A DNA stretch of 45,487 nt, taken from JBBRBB01 sp038206235 (GTDB lineage: Bacteria; Bacteroidota; Bacteroidia; Chitinophagales; Chitinophagaceae). How positions within the stretch are numbered: position 1 is the first letter of the stretch; every line of letters begins with the position of its first letter. Below are positions 8,397 through 15,335 of this stretch, one piece after another. The notes beneath the pieces are model-generated. The model was not told the DNA's origin and did no database searches. It saw only the letters and a list, made by a program, of their open reading frames with translations. The translations under genes were made by a program, and so were the position numbers. The stretch lies in NCBI GenBank assembly GCA_038206235.1, contig JBBRBB010000030.1, positions 1-45,487 on the forward strand, written 5' to 3'.

Positions 8397-9414
8397 TGAT
8401 GAAATTGACCTTGAGGTGCTCATCAAGCAAAAATTCAGGAAGCAAATACGGGAACATCAGTATGAATTTATTTTTGCTGTGAATGGAAATGATGCGCTCG
8501 ATAAATTGCAGCAACATCCTGATATTGATGTAATGCTTTGCGATATTAATATGCCGGCAATGGATGGATTAACATTGCTTGTTAAATTAAAAGAAATTAG
8601 CCCGTTGATCATGGCCGTTATCGTCTCGGCGTATGGGGATATGGAAAATATACGCACAGCTATGAACCGTGGCGCTTTTGATTTTTTATGCAAGCCGGTG
8701 AATTTTGAAGACCTGGAGCTCACCATGAAAAAAACAATTGAGCATGTTGCAGAGTTACGCAAAACACTACAGGCTATTAAGGAAAACAATATACTGCGAA
8801 TGTATGTAGATGAAACCGTGCTTAATTTTATGAACCGCCGCGAATTTGAATCATCATTGATGGTGAATGAAACAATTGAAGCAACGGTAGCCTTTATTGA
8901 TATTTGCAGCTTTACAACTATTAGTGAAAACGAACCTGCTGATACCGTAGTAAAATTGCTGAATAAATATTTTGATGTGATGGTAAAGGAAATTATTGCA
9001 CAAAGTGGTTATATTGATAAATTTATTGGTGATGCAGTAATGGCTGTTTTCCGCGGAGATTATCATTTAGACAGGGCTATTGAAACTTGTCTTAATGTGC
9101 GAACACAGATAGAAAATTTTCCAAAAGAATCAAACCGTACTGCTTTTTCACCTAAAGTTTCAATTGGCATTAATAGCGGGGAAATGGTAAGTGGAAATAT
9201 TGGGTCATCCAATCTCCGGCGCCTTGATTACACTGTTATTGGCGATGTTGTAAATATAGCACAGCGATTACAATCAGTTGCAAAGGACGGACAAATTTTA
9301 ATTGCCGAATCTTCTTATAAAAAAATAAAAGAATACTTTGAATGCCAAAAAATAGGAGATGTGAATTTGAAGAACAAAAGCGATGCAATTATTGCGTATG
9401 AAGTAATCAAATAA
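8374..9414 (+). CDS. Response regulator with class III adenylyl cyclase output
   Basis: 346 aa. The N-terminal receiver (about 1-125) has Asp8-Asp9, phospho-acceptor Asp57, Ser85 and Lys107. A helical linker (about 125-165) leads to a class III nucleotide cyclase domain (about 168-346). Catalytic positions are visible: metal-binding Asp176 (FIDICSFT) and Asp220 (DKFIGDAVMAVF), the adenine-specifying pair Lys216 and Asp285 (LDYTVIGD), and transition-state Asn294 and Arg298 (NIAQR). The Lys/Asp pair predicts ATP as substrate and cAMP as product. It overlaps the preceding receiver gene by 23 nt, so its activity is probably controlled by phosphorylation from the kinase upstream. The next gene, 131 nt downstream on the same strand, encodes a Cap15-like two-TM protein. 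Confidence 0.93.
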   Translation: MTKILVVDDEIDLEVLIKQKFRKQIREHQYEFIFAVNGNDALDKLQQHPDIDVMLCDINMPAMDGLTLLVKLKEISPLIMAVIVSAYGDMENIRTAMNRGAFDFLCKPVNFEDLELTMKKTIEHVAELRKTLQAIKENNILRMYVDETVLNFMNRREFESSLMVNETIEATVAFIDICSFTTISENEPADTVVKLLNKYFDVMVKEIIAQSGYIDKFIGDAVMAVFRGDYHLDRAIETCLNVRTQIENFPKESNRTAFSPKVSIGINSGEMVSGNIGSSNLRRLDYTVIGDVVNIAQRLQSVAKDGQILIAESSYKKIKEYFECQKIGDVNLKNKSDAIIAYEVIK

Positions 9415-9447
9415 TTAAACAAACAGTAACATGATTTTTTCGAATCA

Positions 9448-9524
9448 ATAAATTGTTTAGAGGTAAATACCGAAGCCTAAAAAATATTTCTTTGTATCCG
9501 AATTCATTTTATTAAACAATTTAT
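9448..9524. promoter_or_regulatory. 12-bp perfect inverted repeat flanking a 53-nt spacer
   Basis: ATAAATTGTTTA (9448-9459) and its exact reverse complement TAAACAATTTAT (9513-9524) bracket 53 nt in the gap between the cyclase and the Cap15-like gene; the second arm ends 21 nt before the ATG at 9546. It could be a pair of operator half-sites, a long-loop hairpin in the leader, or an end-to-end remnant of a miniature element. No exact TAnnTTTG box is seen in the gap. Confidence 0.55.
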
Positions 9525-9545
9525 CCGCCAAAACCATTTACAAAA

Positions 9546-10178
9546 ATGAAATCTTATAGACTCAATATCGAAGTAATTATTGCGGCTGTAGGCATATTCA
9601 GCCTTTTAATTTTTTCCCTGGTATTAGTTATGTTTCATATAGCAAGCATGGAAAATATAACCGATATATTAATTCATTATGGTTACATTATTGGACCTAC
9701 AAGTCTGTTATGGATTTTTACAGATAAATATTTATGGCATACAAAATTTTTTCAATCCATACATAAGTCTGCTAATATTCCACCTGACTTACGGGGGCGC
9801 TGGGAAGGAACGCTGGAGAACGAAGATGGCAGTAAAATTCAAAAATTTGTAATCGAAGTAAAGCAGACATTAACAAGATTAACTGTTTTTTCCTATTCAA
9901 CATTGGGCCGCTCTATAAGCATTCTTCCTGAAATTGCAACTTCTGAAAATGAAGATATTTTTACTTTGTGTTATTTATGGCAGGGAGAAACGAATACTTC
10001 AATAAAAGATATTCATCACAGAGAACATTTTTATGGCTATACCATGCTTACCCTGCATCAACATGAGAAGCCAAAAATTTTAAGAGGATTCTACTTTACC
10101 AACCGTATATCCTCACAGACGCGGGGCGGAATTGAATTAACATGGATATCAAACACGCTCAAACGGAAACTGAAGTAA
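9546..10178 (+). CDS. Two-TM beta-barrel protein resembling CBASS effector Cap15
   Basis: 210 aa. Two membrane helices (about 8-33 and 41-58) come first, then a soluble beta-rich domain. Visible marks of the family known as S_2TMBeta/Cap15 are KYLW after TM2 (61-64), RGRWEG (83-88), a KQT strand (106-108), a conserved Ser (124), a His/Gly segment (HFYG, 161-164) and GFYFTNR followed by QTRGG (181-195). In CBASS, Cap15 binds a cyclic nucleotide through its barrel and disrupts the inner membrane. Here there is no CD-NTase; the only nearby nucleotide cyclase is the receiver-adenylyl cyclase 131 nt upstream on the same strand. Family assignment is by eye. A link to cAMP or to defence is inference, and a plain membrane protein with a lipocalin-like domain is the alternative. 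Confidence 0.72.
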   Translation: MKSYRLNIEVIIAAVGIFSLLIFSLVLVMFHIASMENITDILIHYGYIIGPTSLLWIFTDKYLWHTKFFQSIHKSANIPPDLRGRWEGTLENEDGSKIQKFVIEVKQTLTRLTVFSYSTLGRSISILPEIATSENEDIFTLCYLWQGETNTSIKDIHHREHFYGYTMLTLHQHEKPKILRGFYFTNRISSQTRGGIELTWISNTLKRKLK

Positions 10179-10209
10179 TATTTCGTTCCGCCAGGAAATA
10201 AAATATTTG

Positions 10210-10370
10210 GGATAAAAGACTTTCATATAAAAAATTACCAGCACAATTTTGAATTATCTCAATGCCCCTTTTAGGGCGCTGCGGAGTTTGTGGATAAAAG
10301 ACTTTCTCATGAAACATTTCCAAGCATAATTTTGAACTATCTCAATGCTCCCCTTTAGGGGCCGGGGGTT
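10210..10370. repeat. Tandem imperfect repeat, two copies of about 82 bp
   Basis: Copy A (10210-10291) and copy B (10292 to about 10370) both begin GGATAAAAGACTTTC. Both continue with an AATTTTGAA(T/C)TATCTCAATG block and end in a GC-rich palindrome (GCCCCTTTTAGGGC in A, CCCCTTTAGGGG in B). Copy B runs up to the ATG of the next gene at 10372. No coding potential is seen. Confidence 0.75.
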
Positions 10371-10371
10371 T

Positions 10372-10644
10372 ATGAAATATATACAATCAACTCTCGATAA
10401 ACTGCAGCACATCTTAACTGAATCTGATTACATTATTCGTTACGAGATTGGCACCTTTCAAAGCGGCTGGTGTTTGCTGCAGGAAAAACAAATTGTGGTG
10501 CTCAATAAATTTCTTGACGTGGAAGGAAGAATAAATACACTTCTCGAAATAATTCCTCAACTCAATATCAATTTCGATAAGCTAACACTTGAAAGTCAAA
10601 AGTTATATACTTCCCTCGAAAAACTTTCCGTCAGCTCTGATTAA
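10372..10644 (+). CDS. Conserved hypothetical protein (90 aa)
   Basis: The protein starts MKYIQSTLDKLQHILTESDY and has a mixed alpha/beta pattern with no TM segment or signal peptide. Similar short proteins (an opening helix, then YEIGTFQSGWCLLQEKQIVV) are familiar from Bacteroidota genomes, but I know of no function. An in-frame ATG 27 nt upstream (10345) would add residues encoded entirely by a dispersed GC-rich palindrome (LPFRGRGF), so I prefer 10372. It lies 138 nt upstream of the MBL-fold hydrolase on the same strand, separated by repeats. Confidence 0.65.
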   Translation: MKYIQSTLDKLQHILTESDYIIRYEIGTFQSGWCLLQEKQIVVLNKFLDVEGRINTLLEIIPQLNINFDKLTLESQKLYTSLEKLSVSSD

Positions 10645-10650
10645 ACCCCC

Positions 10651-10779
10651 TACAATAAATCAACAATAAACCAGAAACCAGAAACTATAGTTTTATAAGA
10701 ATTCAGCAAATCATTACCCAACTCAATCCCTCTGCAATAAACCAACGATAAACGAGAAACGATAAACGATTAGTTTTGT
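10651..10779. repeat. Degenerate AATAAACCA/AAACGA intergenic repeats
   Basis: Two related stretches, 10651-10696 and 10732-10779, consist of AAACCAGAAAC or AAACGATAAACGA units and end in TATAGTTTTAT or TTAGTTTTGT. A third short copy (ACAAACGATAAACGATAAAC) is at 34482-34501. They look like low-complexity dispersed intergenic repeats. The second copy carries the -7-like box of the next gene. Confidence 0.6.
10771..10778 (+). promoter_or_regulatory. TAGTTTTG, Bacteroidota -7 box; possible leaderless start
   Basis: An exact TAnnTTTG match 4 nt before the GTG start at 10783. Transcription would start at or very near the GTG, which suggests a leaderless mRNA. No good -33 TTG is seen, so this is tentative. 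Confidence 0.4.
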
Positions 10780-10782
10780 GTT

Positions 10783-11559
10783 GTGGCTTTTCCCAAACTT
10801 ACCATTACATTTCTTGGCACAGGCACCAGCACCGGTATACCTATGATTGCATGTAACTGTAATGTATGCACATCTCCCGACCCAAAAGATAACCGCCTGC
10901 GTGCAAGCATTCTTGTTCAATCTTCAACCACTACAATTGTTGTAGATACCACGCCGGATTTTCGACAGCAGATGTTGCGGATAAATAACAGACATCTCGA
11001 TGCAGTGCTTTTCACTCATCCTCACAAAGACCATATTGCAGGTCTTGATGATATAAGAGCGTATAATTATTTTCAGCAAAAGCCAATGAATGTATATGCA
11101 AATGCACTTACCGCGGAAGCGTTGAAAAGAGAATTCGCGTATGTGTTTGCCGATAAAAAATATCCCGGCATACCAGAGATTAATTTAATCACTATTGATG
11201 ATTCGCCTTTTTACATAGGCGATATTCCGGTAATGCCCGTAACGGTTTGGCATCATAAAATGCCTGTGTATGCATTTCGTTTTGGAGATTTTACCTATAT
11301 TACAGATGCAAACAGAATTGATGACGCAGAAAAAGAAAAAATTTTCGGAAGCACGGTTGTGGTAATAAACGCATTACGCAAAAAGGAACATGTATCGCAT
11401 TTTACATTGCAGCAGGCCATAAATCTTGCTGAAGAATTCAAGACACAACAAGCCTATTTTACGCACATCAGTCATCAGTTAGGCAGGCACGAAGAGGTAA
11501 ATAAATCAATGCCATCACATATTCAGTTAGCTTATGATGGCTTACAGGTTTTAGTTTAA
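10783..11559 (+). CDS. MBL-fold metallohydrolase, PhnP-like
   Basis: 258 aa with a GTG start. The N-terminus has FLGTGTSTGIP and a Cys cluster (C24, C26, C29), as in PhnP-type phosphodiesterases. The metal-binding HxHxDH motif is clear at 79-84 (HPHKDH), followed by WHHKMPVYAFRFG, ITDAN (metal Asp) and a final His in FTHISHQLG. Family members cleave cyclic phosphodiesters or act as tRNase Z relatives. The substrate here is unknown, and no phosphonate genes are nearby. No in-frame ATG is available near the start, and the fold's first strand begins at LTITFLGTG, which supports the GTG. Confidence 0.88.
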   Translation: MAFPKLTITFLGTGTSTGIPMIACNCNVCTSPDPKDNRLRASILVQSSTTTIVVDTTPDFRQQMLRINNRHLDAVLFTHPHKDHIAGLDDIRAYNYFQQKPMNVYANALTAEALKREFAYVFADKKYPGIPEINLITIDDSPFYIGDIPVMPVTVWHHKMPVYAFRFGDFTYITDANRIDDAEKEKIFGSTVVVINALRKKEHVSHFTLQQAINLAEEFKTQQAYFTHISHQLGRHEEVNKSMPSHIQLAYDGLQVLV

Positions 11560-11595
11560 TCAGCATATAATCTCTTTTCAAAAAAATTATTTACA

Positions 11596-12345
11596 ATGAG
11601 GAGAGAAAACTGGAAAGCTTATTTTTCTTTCACCAAAAAGGAGAGAATTGCTGTTGCCATTTTGGTCTCAATAATTATTGCCTGTTTCTTGCTGCCTTAT
11701 TTTTTGCCATCCAATAAAACCATTCCTGTTATTGATAAAAATTTGCAGCAGCAAATTGATGCGTTGCAGGAAAGTGACAACACTCAAAAATATTCATCTG
11801 CAAAAAATAATACTTATACAAGAAATGATACCAGCTATAACACAACAATAAAAAAAGAACTTTTTTATTTCGATCCCAATACACTCGATTTTGATGGATG
11901 GAAGAAATTAGGTTTGAATGATAAGACAGCGCACACAATTCTGAATTACAGAAATAAAGGCGGCAGCTTTCATAAACCGGAAGACATAAGAAAAATTTAT
12001 GGATTGAAGGAAGATCAGGCCAATGAATTGATTCCTTTTATTCGCATTACTTCACAGCAAGACAAACCATATTCGCAGGAAAATAAAAAAACAACAGAAG
12101 AGTCTCCTAAACAAATTCATCAGCCAATAAAAACAATTGATATAAATACAGCTACAGCAGAAGAATGGAAATCATTACCGGGAATTGGTGATGTATTATC
12201 GAAACGTATCGTAAAATTCAGAACAAGCATTCATGGTTTTTCTTCCGTAACAGATTTAAAACGCACTTATGGATTAAGCGATTCTGCTTATCAAATAATT
12301 CTCCCCTATCTTGCCTTCTCAGATTCAACATCTAAAAATAAATAA
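11596..12345 (+). CDS. Helix-hairpin-helix (ComEA-like) membrane-anchored protein
   Basis: 249 aa. A single N-terminal TM helix (about 18-35, VAILVSIIIACFLLPYFL) is followed by a polar linker and two helix-hairpin-helix units. The first is at about 95-150 (FDPNTLDFDGWKKLGL, then FHKPEDIRKIYGL); the second at about 194-245 (IDINTATAEEWKSLPGIGDV, then LSKRIVKFR). ComEA-family HhH domains bind double-stranded DNA without sequence preference and serve DNA uptake in competent bacteria. In Bacteroidota such anchored proteins are common and mostly uncharacterised. It lies 36 nt after the MBL-fold gene on the same strand and may be cotranscribed with it. Confidence 0.85.
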   Translation: MRRENWKAYFSFTKKERIAVAILVSIIIACFLLPYFLPSNKTIPVIDKNLQQQIDALQESDNTQKYSSAKNNTYTRNDTSYNTTIKKELFYFDPNTLDFDGWKKLGLNDKTAHTILNYRNKGGSFHKPEDIRKIYGLKEDQANELIPFIRITSQQDKPYSQENKKTTEESPKQIHQPIKTIDINTATAEEWKSLPGIGDVLSKRIVKFRTSIHGFSSVTDLKRTYGLSDSAYQIILPYLAFSDSTSKNK

Positions 12346-12376
12346 GACCGTACTATCAATAACCTAAACTTTTTTA

Positions 12377-12405
12377 TTGTCTGCATTGAAAATCTATTAG
12401 ATTTG
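12377..12405 (+). promoter_or_regulatory. Bacteroidota promoter of the acyl-CoA dehydrogenase gene
   Basis: TTG (12377-12379), an 18-nt spacer, then TAGATTTG (12398-12405), matching the -33/-7 consensus TTG-N17..20-TAnnTTTG. It lies 23 nt before the ATG at 12429. Confidence 0.7.
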
Positions 12406-12410
12406 TAACA

Positions 12411-12424
12411 CTAACAAATGTTAG
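12411..12424. promoter_or_regulatory. Operator-like palindrome CTAACA-AA-TGTTAG
   Basis: A perfect 6-bp inverted repeat with a 2-nt centre, placed 5 nt after the -7 box and 4 nt before the ATG, so it covers the likely transcription start. This position and symmetry suit a dimeric repressor, for example a TetR-family regulator of fatty acid degradation. The regulator is not in the window. Confidence 0.55.
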
Positions 12425-12428
12425 CATT

Positions 12429-13571
12429 ATGAATTTTGAAACAAGTGAAATTACACAGCAGGTAGCTGCCACAGCCAGAGAGTTTGCTCAGCAACACATT
12501 AAGCCATATGTAATGGATTGGGATGAAACTCAGGAATTTCCTGTTCATGTTTTTAAAGAAATGGGGAAATTGGGAATGATGGGTGTTCTTGTTCCCGAAG
12601 AATATGGAGGGGCAGGCTTAACCTATTTCGAATACAAAGCGATTATAGAAGAAGTGTCAAAAATTTGCGGCTCGATAGGCCTAAGTCTCGCGGCACACAA
12701 CTCACTTTGCACCAATCATATTTTAAGCTTTGGCAATGAAGAGCAGAAAAGAAAATATTTACCGAAGCTTGCTTCCGGCGAATGGATAGGTGCATGGGGC
12801 TTAACAGAACCTAACACCGGAAGCGATGCAGGTAATATGAAATGCACTGCCATAAAAGACGGAAATAATTGGGTCTTGAATGGAACTAAATCATGGATTA
12901 CGCATGGCAAAAGCGGCGATGTTGCAGTAGTAATTGCGAGAACAGGCGAGCCAAGAACAAAAAATAATTGCACTGCTTTTGTGGTAGAAAAAGGAACCTC
13001 CGGATTTAGTGCAGGTAAAAAAGAAAATAAGTTAGGAATGCGGGCAAGTGAAACCGCAGAGATGATTTTTGAAAATTGTATAATTTCAGATGATACCCAA
13101 TTGGGTGAGGTTGGTGATGGTTTTAAACAATCTCTTAAAACCCTTGATGGTGGCAGAATATCAATAGCATCATTATCACTCGGCATTGCAAAAGGTGCTT
13201 ACGAAGCTGCATTGCAATATTCAAAAGAGCGTCATCAGTTTGACCAGCCGATTTCTAATTTCCAGGCAATCAGCTTTAAGCTTGCCGATATGGCAACAGA
13301 AATTGCGGCGGCTGAAATGCTTACGCTGCAGGCATGTGATATGAAGAATAACGGAAAAAAAGTAACCCGTGAATCTGCAATGGCTAAATATTATGCCAGT
13401 GAAGTTGCAGTGAAAACAGCAAATGATGCAGTTCAAATATTTGGCGGCTATGGATATACAAAAGACTTTCCTGTAGAAAAGTTTTACCGCGATGCAAAGC
13501 TTTGCACTATTGGCGAAGGAACTTCAGAAATACAAAAACTCGTAATTGCAAGAGAAGTATTGAATAGCTAA
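12429..13571 (+). CDS. Acyl-CoA dehydrogenase
   Basis: 380 aa, the usual length. The three-part fold is visible: an N-terminal helical domain, a central beta-domain with WGLTEPNTGSDA and the FAD-contacting KSWITHG, and a C-terminal helical domain with the RHQFDQPI signature, QIFGGYGYTKDFPVE and the catalytic Glu in GEGTSEIQK. It oxidises the alpha-beta bond of an acyl-CoA, passing electrons to electron-transfer flavoprotein. The Glu position (GEGTSE near the C-terminus) is that of short- and medium-chain dehydrogenases; the substrate chain length cannot be told by eye. It stands alone, behind its own promoter and an operator-like palindrome. Confidence 0.95.
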   Translation: MNFETSEITQQVAATAREFAQQHIKPYVMDWDETQEFPVHVFKEMGKLGMMGVLVPEEYGGAGLTYFEYKAIIEEVSKICGSIGLSLAAHNSLCTNHILSFGNEEQKRKYLPKLASGEWIGAWGLTEPNTGSDAGNMKCTAIKDGNNWVLNGTKSWITHGKSGDVAVVIARTGEPRTKNNCTAFVVEKGTSGFSAGKKENKLGMRASETAEMIFENCIISDDTQLGEVGDGFKQSLKTLDGGRISIASLSLGIAKGAYEAALQYSKERHQFDQPISNFQAISFKLADMATEIAAAEMLTLQACDMKNNGKKVTRESAMAKYYASEVAVKTANDAVQIFGGYGYTKDFPVEKFYRDAKLCTIGEGTSEIQKLVIAREVLNS

Positions 13572-13674
13572 GAGAGGCAAAGAGATAAATGAGTAAAAGG
13601 AGAATTAGCAAGGACTTTTCGTTATCATATGGTTTATCACTTCTGCCCTACCTGTAAAAAAAATTTCTCTTTAT

Positions 13675-13745
13675 CTCTTTTCACTTTTTGTTCTCTTAGC
13701 CAAAAAAATTCTTCTTACCTCTTTTCACTTTTTCGTTCTCTTAGC
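13675..13745. repeat. Direct repeat, two 26-27-nt copies
   Basis: CTCTTTTCACTTTTT followed by GTTCTCTTAGC occurs at 13675-13700 and, with one extra C, at 13719-13745. The second copy covers the stop codon of the small gene at 13741-13905. A CTAAGAGA-type sequence also follows the acyl-CoA dehydrogenase stop. The interval 13572-13740 shows no coding signal. Confidence 0.65.
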
Positions 13746-13905
13746 TTTCATCATCATCATTACCTGCTGTGAATATTTGGTCAACGGCGCCGCCCAGCAT
13801 AGGAAATTTTTCTTTCACAAAATTGGCGATGCCTTCAATACATTTTTTTGCCTGTTCGGGAGTAACTCCGGCTTCATTTACCAGGCGCTGAATAAGTTCA
13901 TTCAT
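13741..13905 (-). CDS. Small acidic protein (54 aa)
   Basis: Translates as MNELIQRLVNEAGVTPEQAK, then a second helix (CIEGIANFVKEKFPMLGG) and an acidic tail (AGNDDDES). The pattern is two amphipathic helices separated by a TPEQA turn, as in small DUF2267/DUF2780-like proteins. A clean ATG is at 13905 and a TAA at 13741-13743. An alternative ATG two codons later (13901) would drop MN... and is less likely. The function is unknown. It is transcribed in the same direction as clpX, 115 nt downstream of it and behind a strong hairpin. Confidence 0.6.
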   Translation of the reverse strand: MNELIQRLVNEAGVTPEQAKKCIEGIANFVKEKFPMLGGAVDQIFTAGNDDDES

Positions 13906-13950
13906 TCGAATTTTTTTTAAAAAATTAAAAGCGTAAATCTATAATATAAT

Positions 13951-13983
13951 TAAGGCGATGAAAAAAAAATCTTCATCGCCTTA
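13951..13983 (-). terminator. Hairpin after clpX
   Basis: TAAGGCGATGAA (13951-13962) and its exact reverse complement TTCATCGCCTTA (13972-13983), with a 9-nt loop. It is 38 nt beyond the clpX stop on the minus strand. The following sequence is AT-rich but lacks a strong T-run. Confidence 0.6.
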
Positions 13984-14020
13984 CATTCATCCCATAGAGA
14001 AGCAAAAAATACACAAACGT

Positions 14021-15256
14021 TTAAGCAACTTTGAGTATACTCAGCTTGCTCTTATTAAATTTCTTTTCTGCATACTCTTCCGTAACAGCCAGTTCTTTTT
14101 TTCCGCTTCCCGGCATTTCAAACATGGCATCGGTAAGTATATGCTCACAAATGCTGCGCAAACCTCTTGCACCGAGTTTATATTCTAAGGCTTTCTTCAC
14201 CATAAAATTCAGCACCTTTTCTTCTATGTGCAATTTTATTCCTTCCAGCTCAAAGAGCTTTGTGAATTGTTTTACAAGACTGTTTTTAGGCTCAGTTAAA
14301 ATAGAGCGCAGAGTTTGTGCATCCAAAGGATCTAAATGTGTAATCACAGGTAAACGACCAAGCAATTCAGGTATCAATCCAAAGGACTTCAAGTCTTGCG
14401 CATTTACAAATTGCAATAAATTTTTCTTTTGTTCTTCCTGTTCAGTTTTATTTACATTAAATCCAATAGAATTGGTGTTAATTCTGCGGGCAATAATTTT
14501 ATCAACTCCATCAAAAGCGCCGCCGCAGATAAAGAGAATATTACTTGTATTTATTTTCACCATTTTTTGTTCAGGATGTTTTCTTCCGCCTTGTGGCGGT
14601 ACAAGCACTTCTGTACCTTCCAGCATTTTTAATAATCCCTGCTGTACACCTTCACCACTTACATCCCTTGTGATAGAAGGGTTATCGCCTTTGCGTGCAA
14701 TTTTATCCAGCTCATCAATATATACAATACCTTTTTCGGCTGCCTGAATATCGTAGTTGCAAGCCTGCAGCAAGCGGGTAAGCATGCTCTCCACATCTTC
14801 ACCAACATAACCTGCTTCAGTAAACACGGTTGCATCTACAATAGCAAAAGGCACATTTAATAAACGGGCAATTGTTTTGGCAAGTAATGTTTTTCCGGTT
14901 CCTGTTTCGCCCACCATGATGATGTTGCTCTTTTCTATCTCTACATCATCTGTTTGCTGCTTGAGGGTTATTCTTTTGTAATGATTGTAAACCGCTACTG
15001 AAAGCACCTTCTTCGCATTATCCTGCCCAATCACATATTGGTCAAGAAATTCTTTTATCTCGATGGGCTTGCGAATATTGAAGCGATATTGTGTAGTATA
15101 TTGTTCTTCGCGAAGCTGAAGTTCCTGCGCAATAATTTCCTGTGCATGCTCTACGCAGTTTTCGCAGATATGCCCTTCCTGACCGGCGATAAGAATTTTT
15201 ACCTCATCCCGGCTGCGGCCGCAAAATGAACAATGAAGATTTGTTTGCTTCGCCAT
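14021..15256 (-). CDS. clpX: ATP-dependent Clp protease ATP-binding subunit ClpX
   Basis: 411 aa. The N-terminal zinc-binding domain has C9-x2-C12 and C31-x2-C34. The AAA+ module shows Walker A GETGTGKT (116-123), the pore loop GYVGEDVES, Walker B YIDELDK and the ClpP-docking loop with IGF (TNSIGFN). The sensor-2 region GARGLR is near the C-terminus. As a hexamer it unfolds tagged substrates and feeds them to ClpP. It is downstream of the clpP gene at 15336-15974 with a gap of about 80 nt, the normal Bacteroidota order clpP-clpX. The ATG at 15256 is placed directly before the zinc domain. Confidence 0.97.
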   Translation of the reverse strand: MAKQTNLHCSFCGRSRDEVKILIAGQEGHICENCVEHAQEIIAQELQLREEQYTTQYRFNIRKPIEIKEFLDQYVIGQDNAKKVLSVAVYNHYKRITLKQQTDDVEIEKSNIIMVGETGTGKTLLAKTIARLLNVPFAIVDATVFTEAGYVGEDVESMLTRLLQACNYDIQAAEKGIVYIDELDKIARKGDNPSITRDVSGEGVQQGLLKMLEGTEVLVPPQGGRKHPEQKMVKINTSNILFICGGAFDGVDKIIARRINTNSIGFNVNKTEQEEQKKNLLQFVNAQDLKSFGLIPELLGRLPVITHLDPLDAQTLRSILTEPKNSLVKQFTKLFELEGIKLHIEEKVLNFMVKKALEYKLGARGLRSICEHILTDAMFEMPGSGKKELAVTEEYAEKKFNKSKLSILKVA

Positions 15257-15293
15257 AAGGAATTGGAGGAGTATTAATTTAATTTAGCAAATG

Positions 15294-15301
15294 CAAATAT
15301 A
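15294..15301 (-). promoter_or_regulatory. TATATTTG -7 box upstream of clpX
   Basis: Reading on the minus strand, TATATTTG matches TAnnTTTG 38 nt before the clpX ATG. No convincing -33 element is seen, so clpX may have its own promoter in addition to read-through from clpP. Confidence 0.4.
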
Positions 15302-15335
15302 ATACACTCTATATTAATAAATGTAATGAGCAGCG

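Noticed and set aside
8374..9414. Pycsar-type cytidylate/uridylate cyclase
   Set aside because: The residues Lys216 and Asp285 are those of adenylyl cyclases, and the protein is fused to a receiver; Pycsar enzymes have altered base-selecting residues.
10289..10297. DnaA box TGTGGATAA
   Set aside because: A single exact match inside a tandem intergenic repeat, with no neighbours; the same 9-mer also occurs inside crtI. Chance is enough.
12716..13186. Minus-strand open frame of 156 codons opposite the acyl-CoA dehydrogenase
   Set aside because: Antisense of a clearly coding gene; no recognisable protein.
14031..14747. Plus-strand open frames of up to 238 codons opposite clpX
   Set aside because: Rich in Ser, Cys and Phe with no family pattern; they are the antisense of a well-conserved gene.
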